Source: Lindgomyces ingoldianus (Eukaryota > Ascomycota > Dothideomycetes > Pleosporales > Lindgomycetaceae). Taken from it: a stretch of 64,000 nt of DNA. Under the pieces are notes generated by a model. That model was not told where the DNA came from. It did no database searches and saw only the letters and a program-made list of their open reading frames with translations. The position numbers were made by a program, and so were the translations under genes. The stretch lies in NCBI RefSeq assembly GCF_010093535.1, contig NW_022985162.1, positions 2,392,637 to 2,456,636 of the forward strand, given 5' to 3'. This document shows positions 44,805 to 56,948 of the stretch, piece by piece (the stretch's first letter is position 1; the number at the start of each line of letters is the position of its first letter).

Positions 44805-47800
44805 TTATCGTTGCTTCTTCGAACCTCTTCCGCCTCTCGAACTCTTGCTCTTCCCCTTTGCACCGCCACCACTTCCCCCTCCACCACCGCTGCTACCACC
44901 ACCCATCATCACCCTGACCTTAGCTACAGGCAAGATCCCAACGACTTCGGGCTCTTTCCAACCCCGAATGAGATCGATCTCCTTAGGCCATACCCTCTCG
45001 ACATCTTGACTCGTCTTGTCTAGCGCGCGAGGATCCTTCCCAGCCGCATCCCATTTTGTTAGAACCTCTTTCACAGCCTTGCCCCTCTTAAGTGTTCCAG
45101 GTTGCATCTTAGCCTTGTACTTATAGGTTGCTAATGCTGACCAAGGCGCACATACCGGGATGGCGGACAGAATCTCATCTCCTGGTAAGGGGCGACCAGT
45201 GAATGCATCAAGAGCTAGGAGCTGAGCCTTGATCATTTCTTCATCTTCGCCATCATCATCTTGGACATTGCCTTCGAGGGCTGCTCGTCGAACATCTTCC
45301 GCAGCTTTTCCAGCAGCCTGTGCTTTGAGATGCTGTTCGCGTCGGCGCTGCTTGTTTGCCTGCGTCTCTTCTTCCTTAGCTTTCTTCGCCCGTGCCTCGG
45401 CCTCCGCCGCTTGCTGACCAGATTTAGAGCCTAATAGACGCATTGCTAATGCACGCTCTTCTTCGTCTTGGTCGGCATATTTCGCAGCAAGCTTCTTCGC
45501 TTTTGCGCGTTTGCCTCTCGGTAGAGGACCCTTCCCTCCCACTTTGGAAGCATGCGATGTGACTGTTCCTGGACCTTTAGTGGATGGAACTGTAAGGTCA
45601 ACCCCAGATGAATCATTTTCATCGTCTGCCGCCGCTCCAGATACTGAAGGGGTGTTTGACGAGATCGGAGTGGTTTCAGAAAGTTGTCCTTTCTTAAGCA
45701 GACGGCGTTCTCGTGCAGATAGGTGACGGCGCCCTGTTATCCCTCGAGTCTGCTCAGAGTCGGCAATGGACCCGGTATCGTCATGCGTCTCTTCCTGTGC
45801 CACCTCAGCCCTTGTAGAAAGTGCTCCCTTTCTGAGAGGTCCTCTAGTCTGGCCTTCAGAGCCAGAATCGACTAATTGATCTTCATTTTGAGACGCCCGG
45901 ATTGATTGCAGCGGGTTGCTATGCCTTTCAGCCTCCGACTCTGCATCACTCTCATCTGACTCGAGCTTTGCATCAGGGAAATCTTCATCTGAGTCCGATC
46001 CAATTTTCGCATCGGGGAAATTCTCATCGCTATCACTTTCATCATCCTCTCGCTTGCTCGCCTCAAAAGCTTTTGGTTCTTCTGTAACATTATCTTGCTC
46101 GGTATTGGGAATGGTCTCTGTAGCTGGCTGGTTGAACACACGATGTTTTTGGTGCCTTGCTTTACTCGCTTCGCTGATCTCAAACATGACTGCTAGGCCG
46201 ATAATGAGTTGTGCCGGAGGCAAGAACTCTTTCCTCCCTTTGATGTTGAATAAACCTGGTGCCAAGTATTCTCCCGTCGGACCGGTTTTACCAACTTGGT
46301 CGCTATTGACCCACCAAGCGGACATGACAGCCTTCGAATCCCAAGCTTCGGATGTAGAGACGGACAGATGGCCAGCCTGCGAGAGTGTCGATGGCGGTAT
46401 CGGCGCGTCCGGAGTATTTGGGTTGTTTTTAATTACCATTGGCACGGCGCCCTTCAAATCGGCATGCACGTAGACATCTCCCTTTCGTAGGTACCTTCGA
46501 TAGATTATCTCGTTCTGTTGGGCGTCTTTACCCCCGAGGACCAGATATCCATCTGATGAAATGAAGTAAACAAATTTCTCGAACCACTGAGCCCTTCGAA
46601 CAGGTCGGAGGACTTCCTTTTCCTGCTTTAAGCCTTTCTTGAGGTCTTCTGCAACTTTGCGCTCATGGCTCTGTAGTGCTTTAGTGGATGCTTGGACTGT
46701 TCTCTCTTTTTTATCTGCCGCCGACCTCTTCTGATCAAAGTATTCGGTTGCATTTGCCCAAGCAGACAAACCGAGGTCGACGTCGATGGCTAGGTTGTTA
46801 ATAACGGGCGGCTGAGAGGATGGAGTTTTCCTGGCCGATGGCGGATTGTCCTCTTCATCAGCTGATTCCCCACTGACAGAACTGGTCTCATAACCTTCAT
46901 CGTCCCCGTTCTCTTGCTCTACATTTGACTCCGAAAGGAGCAGGGTGATAGTGTTCTCGTAAAGCTTTAAGGGCAAGCGAATTAGTTGCGCGACCGTGTT
47001 TCCTTGGTTTTGTTCGCGTTCAATCAAACGTGCAATTTCTCCCCAGTCCATTCCCTGCCCAATAAGCCCATTTACAGCGGCAATAGCTTCTGTAACGCGA
47101 TGAACGTTTGCTAAAATCGCTTCTGCCTTCTGGAAATTAAGTTCCTGCACCTTCTGCAGACCGCCAATTCGACTGGCGTGTTCGTTTCGTGCTTTATCCA
47201 ATTTCTTCTTGGCGGCTATCTCACGTTCGGTCAGTTTAGACTCCAGCTGCTGCCCCTCGATAGAGGAGAAATATTCGTCAACAGCTCTGTCGAATCCCTC
47301 AAACTCCAAGAAAGTATAACCCGATTTTTCGAATTGCTGTGGGCGAAACGGGTGGAAGTCGTCATAGAAAAGATTTGACTTTGCGGAGGATGTACCTTCG
47401 CCTTGGTCTTCCGTCTTGATTGCCGGATTTGGCTTGGCTAAGATGTAGCCTTTGATAGGGTCGGCGTGCATGATGTCTTCTGAAATTCTCCGCGCTTCTT
47501 GTAGAGCCGAAAGAAGCTTGTCTAGAAGCGAGTCGTTGTCGAGGACCTCCTGTGGCTTCAGCGTAGAATCAAAGCCGGCAATACAGAGTGCGTGATCCAC
47601 CAATAGTGGAGGACACTCTGTAATAGAAACTGCGAGAGCCTTTCGAAGTGCATCCTTGTTCTTTTTATTCTTTGCCTTCTTCTCCGATGCTACAGGTTCT
47701 TGTTCTTTGTCGATTGCCTTTTGCAGAGCTTCGCGAACTCTTTCCTTTGCTAGCTCCGGCGCCCCACCATAATTTTGCCGCAAGGAGAGATTGTACTGTA

Positions 47801-48345
47801 GCCCGACCCTCAATTTCTCATGTTCGGCACCCTCGTCCACGTTCCGCAACAGCGCTAGAACCTTCAGGTCCCCGTCGGTAAGGACAATATTGCCACCTGC
47901 ATAGAACTCAAAGTACAGCCGATACAGGCCATCTGAGAATTGTAACTCTATTATGCGATCCGTGCCGATTTGCGAAATTGATGTCACTCGTCTTGTTTTC
48001 AGATATTTCCGCAGGCGGGCGACGAAGCCTGAGGGGGCCGCTGCAGTGGTGCGGGCATAGCTGGTGAGATGACAGCGAAAACCGGACTCAATGATCAATT
48101 GCTCTCGTTGGTCCGCTCTGTGGAACTTGATCAAAAATATCCGCTAGGCCCGAGGTTAGTATCTGGTGCCCACCTTCCCAAAACTTTGCACATACTGAGT
48201 TGAGGTCGTAGATGTTGTTGACTCGAAGCGGACAAAGAGTCTTGGAAAGCTCGTGGGCGATGACCTGTGAATGAAGTTAGCTCTACTCGTTTCTAATAAC
48301 TTTTAGACTGACCTTGACATCCAAGGAGGAGAAGCGTTGCTTCAT
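44805..48345 (-). CDS. RQC2: Ribosome quality control protein Rqc2/Tae2 (NEMF, NFACT family)
   Basis: Rqc2 binds stalled 60S subunits and drives CAT-tail addition while recruiting the ligase Listerin. Exons 48313-48345, 48196-48264 and 44805-48143 join in phase to 1,146 residues. The N-terminus reads MKQRFSSLDVK, VIAHELSKTLCPLRVNNIYD, RIFLIKFHRADQREQ. Residues needed for CAT tailing in yeast are kept: D9 and the D-R pair at about 96-97 (QIGTDRIIELQF). Coiled-coil helices lie at roughly 300-480. The NFACT-R domain carries WFEKFVYFISSDGYLVLGGK and DVYVHADLKGAVPMVIKN. A long acidic Ser-rich region follows, then NFACT-C (LSAIPVCAPWSALATYKYKA) and a Gly/Lys/Arg tail. The tiny first exons were found from the conserved start. 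Confidence 0.96.
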
Positions 48346-48690
48346 TTCGTAGTTGAAAGCGAAAGTTTGTGAAACGAGCTGGGTCCGGAGAGCCGCAATG
48401 ACGGAGTCGTCTGCCAAGCCCAAATCGTGGTGGGGCTGGTCATAAGGCTGAAAATTCAAGCGGACATACCCTGCCTCTTATGTAAGCTTCTCGAGGTCAT
48501 TCACTAACTTCATTCGTTATTCGTTATTCGTGGAATAAGTGCGGTAAGATTCAATAGGACCCCTCGTGGACTCCTATCCTCTTCGTTCGAATCTAACTTA
48601 TTCCTTGACCCACACATTACACCTAACCATGACTTTTCCTCATGATAGCATTGCACGAGAACTCCCACCAACGCCAGAATTGCCCGAAAA
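48346..48690. other. Intergenic region between tandem minus-strand genes
   Basis: 345 bp from the zeta-COP stop codon to the Rqc2 start. Contains the Rqc2 promoter and zeta-COP 3' UTR. A short near-duplicate CATTCGTTATTCGTTATTCG occurs at about 48511-48530. Confidence 0.4.
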
Positions 48691-49551
48691 CTATAGGCCT
48701 TGACGTATCCGCTCTGCTAGCTGCCTCTTTCCAAACTCCCAGGCATTCAGGAAACCCTGCTCAGAGAGATCGATGTTCTTCATCGAAGTCATATCCTGGG
48801 CCGGCGGCTTGCTAACGCGTGAGGCTACAATGACAGGATCGGTCTCTAATATGATGCCGTCGTCCACCAATTCATCGATAGCAAGCGACTAGCGCAGTGA
48901 GTGACTAAAGCCCATCGTCACCACAATGGGTACTTACCACTAGGTCATAGTTCTCAATGACGGTCCGTTTGTCCACAGAGTTTCTGTACCATGTAAGCAT
49001 GCAAGATCTGGCTCATTTGGGCATGCCCTACTTCAGTAGAATGTTGAGAGAATCTCGTAGTGCCAGCACAACACTACGGCGCAATTAGTGATGGGCACTC
49101 TGGCGACTCGAGCTTCATAGCCAATACCTGTATAACAGAACCTCATTCTCCTCAGCCCCACCAACGACGTAGAGCATCACATCTGACTCCATCTTGAAAA
49201 CAATAACCTTCTGGTCATATAAAATAATATCTGTTGTCTGTTTCGCCGTTTTCTCTGGTCCTCAGTCAGGACATGGGCTTTGCTAGCGATCGGCTCCGGG
49301 AACCAACCTAATAACCCTTTCTCAAAAGCCTTCTGGTCTTTCACTGTCTTGTATGCTATCTGGCCGGGGTAGTCTGTTGGGTTGCCGGAGGGTGGGTGTG
49401 GATTGGAGTAGTACTTGGTGAGGATGCGGGACCCATCGTCGATAGCTGGTATTTGCACGGGTCAGCATAGGTCCTCACAATGGGTACAAAGACATTGCGT
49501 ACCAAGAATGAGGATTGCGGAGACACTGAAGAGGGACAGTGGAGGCGCCAT
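48691..49551 (-). CDS. RET3: Coatomer subunit zeta (zeta-COP)
   Basis: The small longin-domain subunit of the COPI F-subcomplex. Six exons (49503-49551, 49308-49445, 49128-49254, 49032-49073, 48938-48983, 48691-48888) join in phase to 199 residues, the expected size. The protein reads MAPPLSLFSVSAILILAIDD, then GSRILTKYYSNPHP, QKAFEKGLLEKTAKQTTDII, LYDQKVIVFKMESDVMLYVV, GGAEENEVLLYSVVLALRDS, SVDKRTVIENYDLVSLAIDE, and VDDGIILETDPVIVASRVSK. Each is a zeta-COP landmark. The five introns (49-57, the longest 57-62 nt, up to about 50 nt others) break up a gene only 861 bp long, so no single open frame reveals it. Starts 179 bp from a divergent gene. Confidence 0.95.
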
Positions 49552-49730
49552 TGTGTTGATGTTGGGGAGGTAGCTGTCGACCGTGTTTCGTTAGGTGTCT
49601 ACTGGAGATTCGTTTAGCGGACCTCTGGCCAATCGCACGTAGCCTTGGCACATGCAAAAAGTGCAGTCCTCTAAAGCTATCTCGACGCTTCTATCGCTAG
49701 CATTCCGCGACACCGCATTTGCTTCTGGAT
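49552..49730. promoter_or_regulatory. Short divergent promoter between zeta-COP and a mitochondrial protein gene
   Basis: Only 179 bp separate the two start codons. A GC-richer patch sits near the zeta-COP start and a C-tract begins at the plus-strand ATG. No TATA box is evident. Confidence 0.4.
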
Positions 49731-52410
49731 ATGCCCCCCCTCCCCCTCCCTCTCCCATTCCCCACCTCTATCCCCCAAAGGCCCCTCGCATCGCTAATTT
49801 GCCCGTCGGCTCCGTTTCTCGCCCCTCGGCTGTTGTGCGTTCCCAGACGGTCCTCACCATGCCTCCGGCTACCAACTCTCCATCTCCGCCTTGGTGCCGC
49901 ATACGCAACAAATATACGCAAAGAATCGGCTAAAGCTCGATATATATGGAATCGCAATGCGGGAAATTCTCATCTAAAAGGCAAAGCTCTTGCGTCATTT
50001 CGAGAGGTACCTCAGGACCCCGCAACTCCCATTAGATTCCTTTGCAGCTGACAATTGCTAGCTGCCCTTGATGCAGCGGTTCGTTTCCGCTCTTGACGCC
50101 CGAAATTTGCCAGTTGTGGTGGAGCTGTATCCTGCCCTCGTTGAATCCATCCCGTTGGAGCCCAGGGATACTCGTGCGATTGCGACTCAACTTCACAATT
50201 ACCTGAGAAATCATCCTAACCCTGCTAGCCAGTCGGAATTTGTCCTCATGTTCCTCGAGCGAATAACCCAAGACATTCAGTCGAGGAAGCTCCCGCCGCA
50301 CACATTCGCCCATGTGCACTTGCTGGGTATTTACAAAGAGTGTAAGAAATATGATGAAGGTTATGCATTCTGGCTGTGGCTGCAGGAACAGGACGACACC
50401 TATGTGGATCAGGCTGTGTACGGGGCCGCGATCGAGATGCTGGCCTTTCAAGGGCGCACCAGTCTTGCAACGCTCGAGGAGCTGTACATCAATGGCCTCA
50501 AACGCTTCCCAGGTACCTTTGCAGAGTACCACCTCTCTCCTGAAGCTATCGTACCTGACCGAACACAACCCACCACCATCCCTGGCATTCCCTTGATCCT
50601 CCTCCAGGGTATATTGACCGCTCGAATGTGCTGGCGCGACTGGAAGAAGGCATATCTGGCCCTAGACACCGCCCTTCGGCTCTACCCGCATCAAGTACCC
50701 CCACGGTTTTTCGAGCTCTTTATGAACGAAAGGCCCATGTCTGAGGGATACACAGTTTTTCTTCTGGCATGTCGTGCAGGGATTCTGCTCAAGCCGAACC
50801 ACTTGACCAGTCTTTTGTCTATGCTTAGCGACACCATGGGACGATGTCCTTCTCTCGACGACCGGATGGTGATTCTTCAGGGTATGGTTAATGCTTTGTA
50901 TGCCTATCTAGAAGCTGGAGGCATGATTCAAGGCCCGCACGTGGGCTCCATTCTCAATGCTTTCGGTAATCTGCTTCCCCGCAAGCCCTTCGGAGAAGAT
51001 TACCAAGGCAACGAGGGAAAGATCCGGAATATTATCGTCACCACAGCCCACGAAATCATGAAGACTCTTATACAATCGGGAGTGCCTCCGCAGCCTCAGC
51101 TATTCATATCGCTTATCAAATTGGCCGGCACTCTTCGGGTCCCTTCTTTGCTCGAAGTCTCCCTCAGGGATATCGAAACTGCTCGTATTGACATTGGCGC
51201 AATAGGGAGCAGGAACGTGCTTATTTCTGCCGGGCATCTTCGAGATAGGGCCACGCTAGAACGCTTCTGGACAGCCATTGCTTCCCAAGCAGAATCAGAA
51301 GGCAGGCAGGTTACTTATTCCGATTGGATTACTTTCGGAAGAGCATGTCGACAAGCGGACCTTAAAGACTTCTTCAATGAACAGCTTCAAAAATTCAAAC
51401 ACTCGGTTACTCCACGGGAGGAAGTGCTTCTAGCGCAAGAGCTGAACTGGAGCGAGAAACCTCCCACGGCCGAGAACTTCTCGCTCATGGATCCAGCAAA
51501 TTTTATCTCTATGATGGGGACTATTCGAGCTCGCATTAACGATATTGCTACAGCCGTCATGTCCGGTCAAACCCTGGACCTTCTGAAGACCCCCTTTCCC
51601 ATGTTCCTTGACCCGGAAAGGCGATCATTGGGCCTGATGAAAGATCTGCGGGCCGTTTACGACGAGCTCAGTACTGATCCTTATCAGCCACCTCAAAAAC
51701 ACACGCCACAGCATTCAATCCCTCTGAGTGCCACAGGAATCCCGTTGGATGAATTGCGCTTCCAGAACTGGGTCACCGTCATGGAGCTTATGAGTGAAGC
51801 CGAAGCCACTGAACTTGAGTTTCAGCGGCGATTAGATGAAGCTATTGCTAAAGGGAGACCTTTTAAACAAAACCATCACATACTAACCTTTCGTAAGAGT
51901 GGACACACCTCCCAAGACAACGTCTCTATCAGAGGCTTTGCTGCCAGTGCACCTCCTTCTAGAGACGAGGTTCGAGCAACTATCAGGCGCTTGCGAGCAT
52001 CTAGGGACCCCCTCTCTTCTCCGGCTCCCCCGACTAATATTCGCAAAGTCGTCACAGAAATCCATACCCCCTCCAGTTCCGGTGCGAAAAGTTCTAGCAG
52101 TCATTTGTATAAGACTATCTTCCAATCTGGGTCCGAATTCAGTACCAAAAATACTTCGGCAGCGAAATCAAGCATCACTGCCGAGTACACCACCTCTTCA
52201 CCTTCAAATGAGGATGTATCATACGCTGAAGCGCGGTTCACGCCTTTAATTCGGCCAGTCATCTCTGTCAAGCCTCAGATCAAACCATATATATCTCTTG
52301 AATCCACTCATAAAGCTCCAGCACCAAGTCCAACAAGTCTCAAACATAGACCACTTGCCAAGCCGAAAAGAAGCCTTCCCAGACATTTACCGGCGAGCAA
52401 TTCTTCTTAG
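49731..52410 (+). CDS. Putative mitochondrial helical-repeat (PPR-like) protein
   Basis: Exons 49731-50006 and 50062-52410 across a 55-nt intron give 874 residues. The N-terminus, rich in Pro, Leu, Arg and Ser (RLLCVPRRSSPCLRLPTLHL), lacks acids for about 60 residues and fits a mitochondrial targeting peptide. The body is mainly helical, with loosely repeated 35-residue-like units (HTFAHVHLLGIYKECKKYDE then AFWLW; VDQAVYGAAIEMLAF; PQPQLFISLIKLAG), in the style of fungal PPR or ATPase-expression factors that stabilise or translate mitochondrial mRNAs. A conserved-looking FQNWVTVMELMSEAEATELE occurs near 665. The last 170 residues are Ser/Pro-rich and probably disordered. I do not recognise a specific ortholog; the mitochondrial role is inference. 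Confidence 0.8.
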
Positions 52411-55400
52411 ATACCCACTGTACAACAGTATCGCCTGTAATTCACCTGTTCAATACCAATCAAAATAGCGACAGATGATCGCAGTTCCGGTCTACCTTGT
52501 AAGATGGTCGATATGACTAGGCACAGAATTTAATAACGGCATTTTATACCCGTCCACGAACGTCTTGTGTGTATACATAGATTCTATCTGCATATACGAT
52601 AGATTGCGCCGTTGAAATCCTGCATTGCATTGCATCGCATCACATCACAAGCGAAGTTATCTATCTCGCGTCAAACGGCCAGATCATCGCATCTCTTTTC
52701 ATTCCTCTAACTTCTTTAAGAAACGCGCCATGTCCTTCCGCAATCAGGTCATTCTTTACAGAGGGGGCATGTTCCATATGCAATACCAGTATAGCAACTG
52801 TGCGAAGGAGTTTTTTTCCCACCTTCTCGAGGGCAATGGCCTCCAGGTAAGGAGGGGTCATCCTTCCTGGACAGCGATATCTGGGGCAACTTGGACGCTG
52901 CAGCCAGTCACTTTGTATAACGTGAGCAGGCAGTAGTTTCTTGCAATGGCTACTTGAAACATAAAATCTTTTACAATCTAAAGCATATTTGGTGCGCGGA
53001 ACCTTCATTTTCCACACTTCAGATCCGCTTTACAGCATGCCACCAAGAAAGGTTCCATTTGCCAAAATTACTCCGTAGGAAGAGGTTTCGCAAATTGCGA
53101 TTTAACAATTTCTCGACTTAGCTTTATCATTGACTCCACGGAGGTAGTCTCCGACCTAGTGGGCAGACTGTTGCCACTGAGGACAGACCCACCGTCGATA
53201 TACGTCTCCCTTGAAGGGGTCAATCTATCCTATGAAGGATCTATATCTACCCTCATGCTCCTGCCCTATCCTATCTTTTCGAGTCTATGAGGATAGGCTG
53301 TCTCATCAGTATTCAGGTCCTAGGCCACCTTGCGTTCAGTACCCCGAGTAAGTGTGATAAGACGTTGAAATATATGCTTGAAGCGCCAGAGGTCCCCAGG
53401 GTGTTCTTCGATGTTCGGAGCGACTCCGATGTGCATTTCGCCCATTTCAACATTGCTTTGCAAGGCGCTCAAGACGTCCAACCCATGGAAAAGCTTCGTA
53501 GCCGACAGGATCGGCCTGGTCAGATGCATCGAGCATGATGCCATAGTAAGGAATGAGGTGAAGATGACTTGGAAAGCTGTGAAGGGAATGGCGAACAGCG
53601 GTTCGGTCCCAGAAAAGGGAGTTTGCACTAAATCTTCAACACCGGCCCACTACCGGAACAATCCGAGCATGTTTCTCAGAGGATATATCTCAACTGCGCT
53701 GCGCGAGCTACGTTCCAGCAAGCCTGACAAATATTTGGAGGCAAAAGGTATCGAATGAGACAGAGAGTCGAGTGTTGAAATCGCGATTACCGGGGTATCA
53801 ACAAAATTGACTAGATAGAACCCCAGCCCATGGCTGAACAGGTAGACTAGTATTGGAAGGTTTCGGAACTAGGATGGTGGTGATTTGGACAATTTTTGAG
53901 ACGAGCTTGAGGCGAGTCCCAATGATTATGATTATGATGATGATGATTAGGGGAGTCGACAACAATTTCGAAGACTGGACGAGAGCGCTGTGGCAGGGTC
54001 CTCTGCCCTAGCTGCTTCCAGCATTTACTAGCTTTTCTTTCTCTCGTCTCATGAGTCGTGTATGGTACGGTTTGGAGCTCTGATGAACATCCAGCCTATT
54101 CAGCCGAGCCGGGAGATGCGCAATACGTATTGTACCAGCTGCAGGACATTCTTCCAAGCCGTCCGCCATGCCCGTTACGGGTCGTATCTGATCTGATCTG
54201 ACTGGATCACGCAAGATGCTGTTGCTAGCACTCAAGAGGTCATCCAAGGACCAACACGAATGCGAATCGATCTCGGCCCACAATTCCTCCAACGATACCT
54301 AATTTCGTGGCGTAAAGCAACAAGAAAACGGTCTTAACACCGCTGATAAGAATCGAGATATTGTGTCGGTCGTTCCGTGGCTAATAGGGAATGCGATTGC
54401 TTCAACCTTCCTGATCGAGATAGCCGGCTTTCATGTCTTGAGTTTTAACACGGAATAAATGTAAGCGAAGTGTGGATGACTTTACCTTCGGCTACATCTC
54501 TCCATGAACGAATGCGGGTGGTCGTTGCTTCCATCACATTCACAGAATGTTTCGAATGGGAAAGGGACTAACGCTCCTCTAATATTACACTATCAGGCCT
54601 TGATATCATCTCCCCATATCGTCTCCCCATATCATCTCCCCATATCACCTCCCCATATCGTCTCCTCATATCATCTCACATGACAATGACAATCTCCACG
54701 CTGCCTTTGGTACCTCGCCTCGACGCTGAAACTTTTCCTCCTTACCCTACGCTTTGGCCGTTTGGGTCCACCTCGGATCGTGGCTAGGCGTGGCTTGGCA
54801 AGGACGGTCTGGAGGAATGGAAGAAGCTGGGCTGACTGGAGGTTATTTTAGGGGGTCTGAGAGACCAAAAAGCCGGACCCTGGTAGCCGGATAAAAACAC
54901 GTGGGAAAATGGCTGCCTAGGGCGTGTTGCATGTCCCCAGTCAGCGCCGCTGTCCAACGTGCGTTGTTCTAGAAATATCTGGTGCGTCGGCGCATGGTTA
55001 CTTTGGGGAAGAGGTTATTTTTGCGTTTGAGTTTTTGACCCAATCGGAATGGAATGGATGCAGCGTCATTACAGCAAAGTTCGGGCTTGAACGACGGTGG
55101 TTCGAGAATCAATTATGTCTGGTCCAGCTTGACTTTGCAGCAGCATTAAGTTTTACGGAGAATGCAGGTAAAGGCAGTGGTCGGGAAGATGGCTGGCTGG
55201 GCGGATGGGTAGGGCTGGCCTGCACGATCAGCGTTTCGCGCTTCCGGTTCCTGACGCCTTGCTCGTCTTGAACATTGAAAAATAGTGGAGCTCCGAAATG
55301 CACCCCGCAAAATCTGAAATTGTCGATCAGGGATTCTCTCTCCTATTGCTTGCTCATTGAGTAGCAGGCGGAATAGAGTTTTCAGGGCTTAATATGAGGG

Positions 55401-56723
55401 AAAAGTTTATTCACAAGAGTCAAGTATGTCTTATGCGCTGGCGCGGATTCTGCTATTGCCAGCAAACCCACGGACTGGAGTCTGTCGTGTCACACACCAC
55501 ACGCACGATTGTCTTCCTGTCTAAGACTCACTGCAATGGGCATGGTATAATGGAAGGATACCGTTCCTTTCGGATAAGCAACGTCAGGGTCTCATGTTTG
55601 ACGCTATCACTCCATCTATACTATACCACGGATTTCTAATATACCCCCTCTGGTGCTTAGCATCCGCATGCTGAGATGCTTTGTGCTACGCCGCAATCGC
55701 CCGGCGGACCGAAGCCGTTCGGGAGAGACGGGAGCGGCGCGGCCCCCGAAGGGATTGTCGTGGTGTGTGTGTGTGTGGATGTGCGTGTATCTATGCGTTG
55801 GTGTGCGTGAGCAAAGTGTTTCATGGTGGATGGATCATGCATGCTGTTCCATGCAGATGTAGATGCGGATGCGGCGTTTTTGGTGTTTGGTTGGTTGGTT
55901 GTACGCCTGATTGGAAGGAGCTGGTGGAGAGTGATTTGGGGGAGAGGTGGAGTGGTAGAGTGGTCGGATGATGGTAAGCTGATGGAGGATAATGGCAGAG
56001 AGGCGGTTTCTGCGGAGGGTGGTTGGTCCGCTGGGTGGTTGTCACGGAGTATCACGTTGTCTTTTGGGAATGAGATGGGATGGAAGGAGGCGAGGATGGA
56101 CTGGGCCGAGGAACACTAAGGTGTTGTGTGAGGGAGCACGAAGCGTGGAGGAGGCCGAGGGTTACTAACGAGGTTAAGCGGTTGAGCACATGTCTGGCAC
56201 ATGGAAATCTACAACCGAAGCAACGGGGTGGCCCGACCAGCGGCAATTGCAAGAATGTGTGAACGTATTATTACCAAATGCTTGCTTTCCAATTCGAACT
56301 TCTCTCTTGCTGCACTAGCTGGAACAGAAGATAGGCAATACAAGATAACACACAAAATCCAACATAGAAACAACCATATCTATCCCAAACCAATAATGAT
56401 AAGCATGAAGGGGCATCTCAAAGGAAAAAAAAAAGAAACTGAAGGCAGCGGTCAACGCGCGACGAGATCGAGTCCGATCCAATCCAATAATCGATATTGA
56501 GTAAACGTGTCTGAAAGGAAACTCCTCTGCTCGTTTGCTTGCGCTGGAAAACGAAATCTTAATCTGTCTTTGTGTATCCCCTAGTGCTCCAGACCGTGCC
56601 CGACCCAAAACCGCAAGTTGAAGCCTGCCGATGCCCGATCCCACCCGCTAAATGCACAATCATGATAAAAGCAAAATCGAACTCGCGTTCCGTGCAACGT
56701 CAACTCTGGGAGGAGTAGGGCTG
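52411..56723. other. Gene-poor region
   Basis: 4.3 kb without a confident gene. The best frame is 53378-53758 (plus, 126 codons), but the opposite strand has an equally long frame over the same bases and no domain shows. The 55657-56055 frames are low-complexity. A GT-rich microsatellite lies at about 55762-55780, and a 13-bp tandem repeat is listed separately. The right end carries a probable 3' UTR of the small minus-strand gene that follows. Confidence 0.4.
54605..54681. repeat. 13-bp tandem repeat (ATCATCTCCCCAT)
   Basis: Six consecutive copies of a 13-bp unit, ATCRTCTCCCCAT with a few changes, in non-coding DNA. Copies 1 and 3 are identical; the last two have decayed. Looks like a young minisatellite. 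Confidence 0.9.
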
Positions 56724-56948
56724 TCAATTCGATTTGCTTCCATTGGGGCTTTGCTCCTCTGGCGTGCTGGGGAAGGAGAAGTCAACGGGCGATGGCGGTG
56801 GAGCGGGTGTCTCGCCAACCTCTCGAACTGAGCGAGTCGTGATGCCGGATGCTTTGAAGGCGGCACCGACGTCGTGGCCAAGGGTCGAGTTAGTGAAGAG
56901 GGAGAGGCGTTGGCGGGGGTTTGACGAAGTAGATTGGTAGAGAGGCAT
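56724..56948 (-). CDS. Small Ser/Pro-rich hypothetical protein
   Basis: A 74-codon frame from MPLYQSTSSNPRQRLSLF. The middle reads STLGHDVGAAFKASGITTRS and the end is Pro/Ser/Glu-rich (TPAPPPSPVDFSFPSTPEEQ). No signal peptide, helix bundle or known domain is seen. Support: a TTTATAAATT box lies about 105 nt upstream at 57053-57062 (minus orientation), the start codon context is ACAATGC, and the frame avoids the stop-rich texture around it. The same frame stays open to an ATG at 57020, but that would put the start close to the TATA-like box. Function unknown; could be spurious. Confidence 0.42.
   Translation of the reverse strand: MPLYQSTSSNPRQRLSLFTNSTLGHDVGAAFKASGITTRSVREVGETPAPPPSPVDFSFPSTPEEQSPNGSKSN

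Noticed and set aside
53287..53758. Possible gene of 83-126 residues
   Set aside because: Frames on both strands are equally long over the same bases, and no domain or splice support was found.
55657..56055. 132-residue minus-strand frame rich in His, Thr, Pro and Ser
   Set aside because: It is the translation of a GT-rich microsatellite and other simple sequence.
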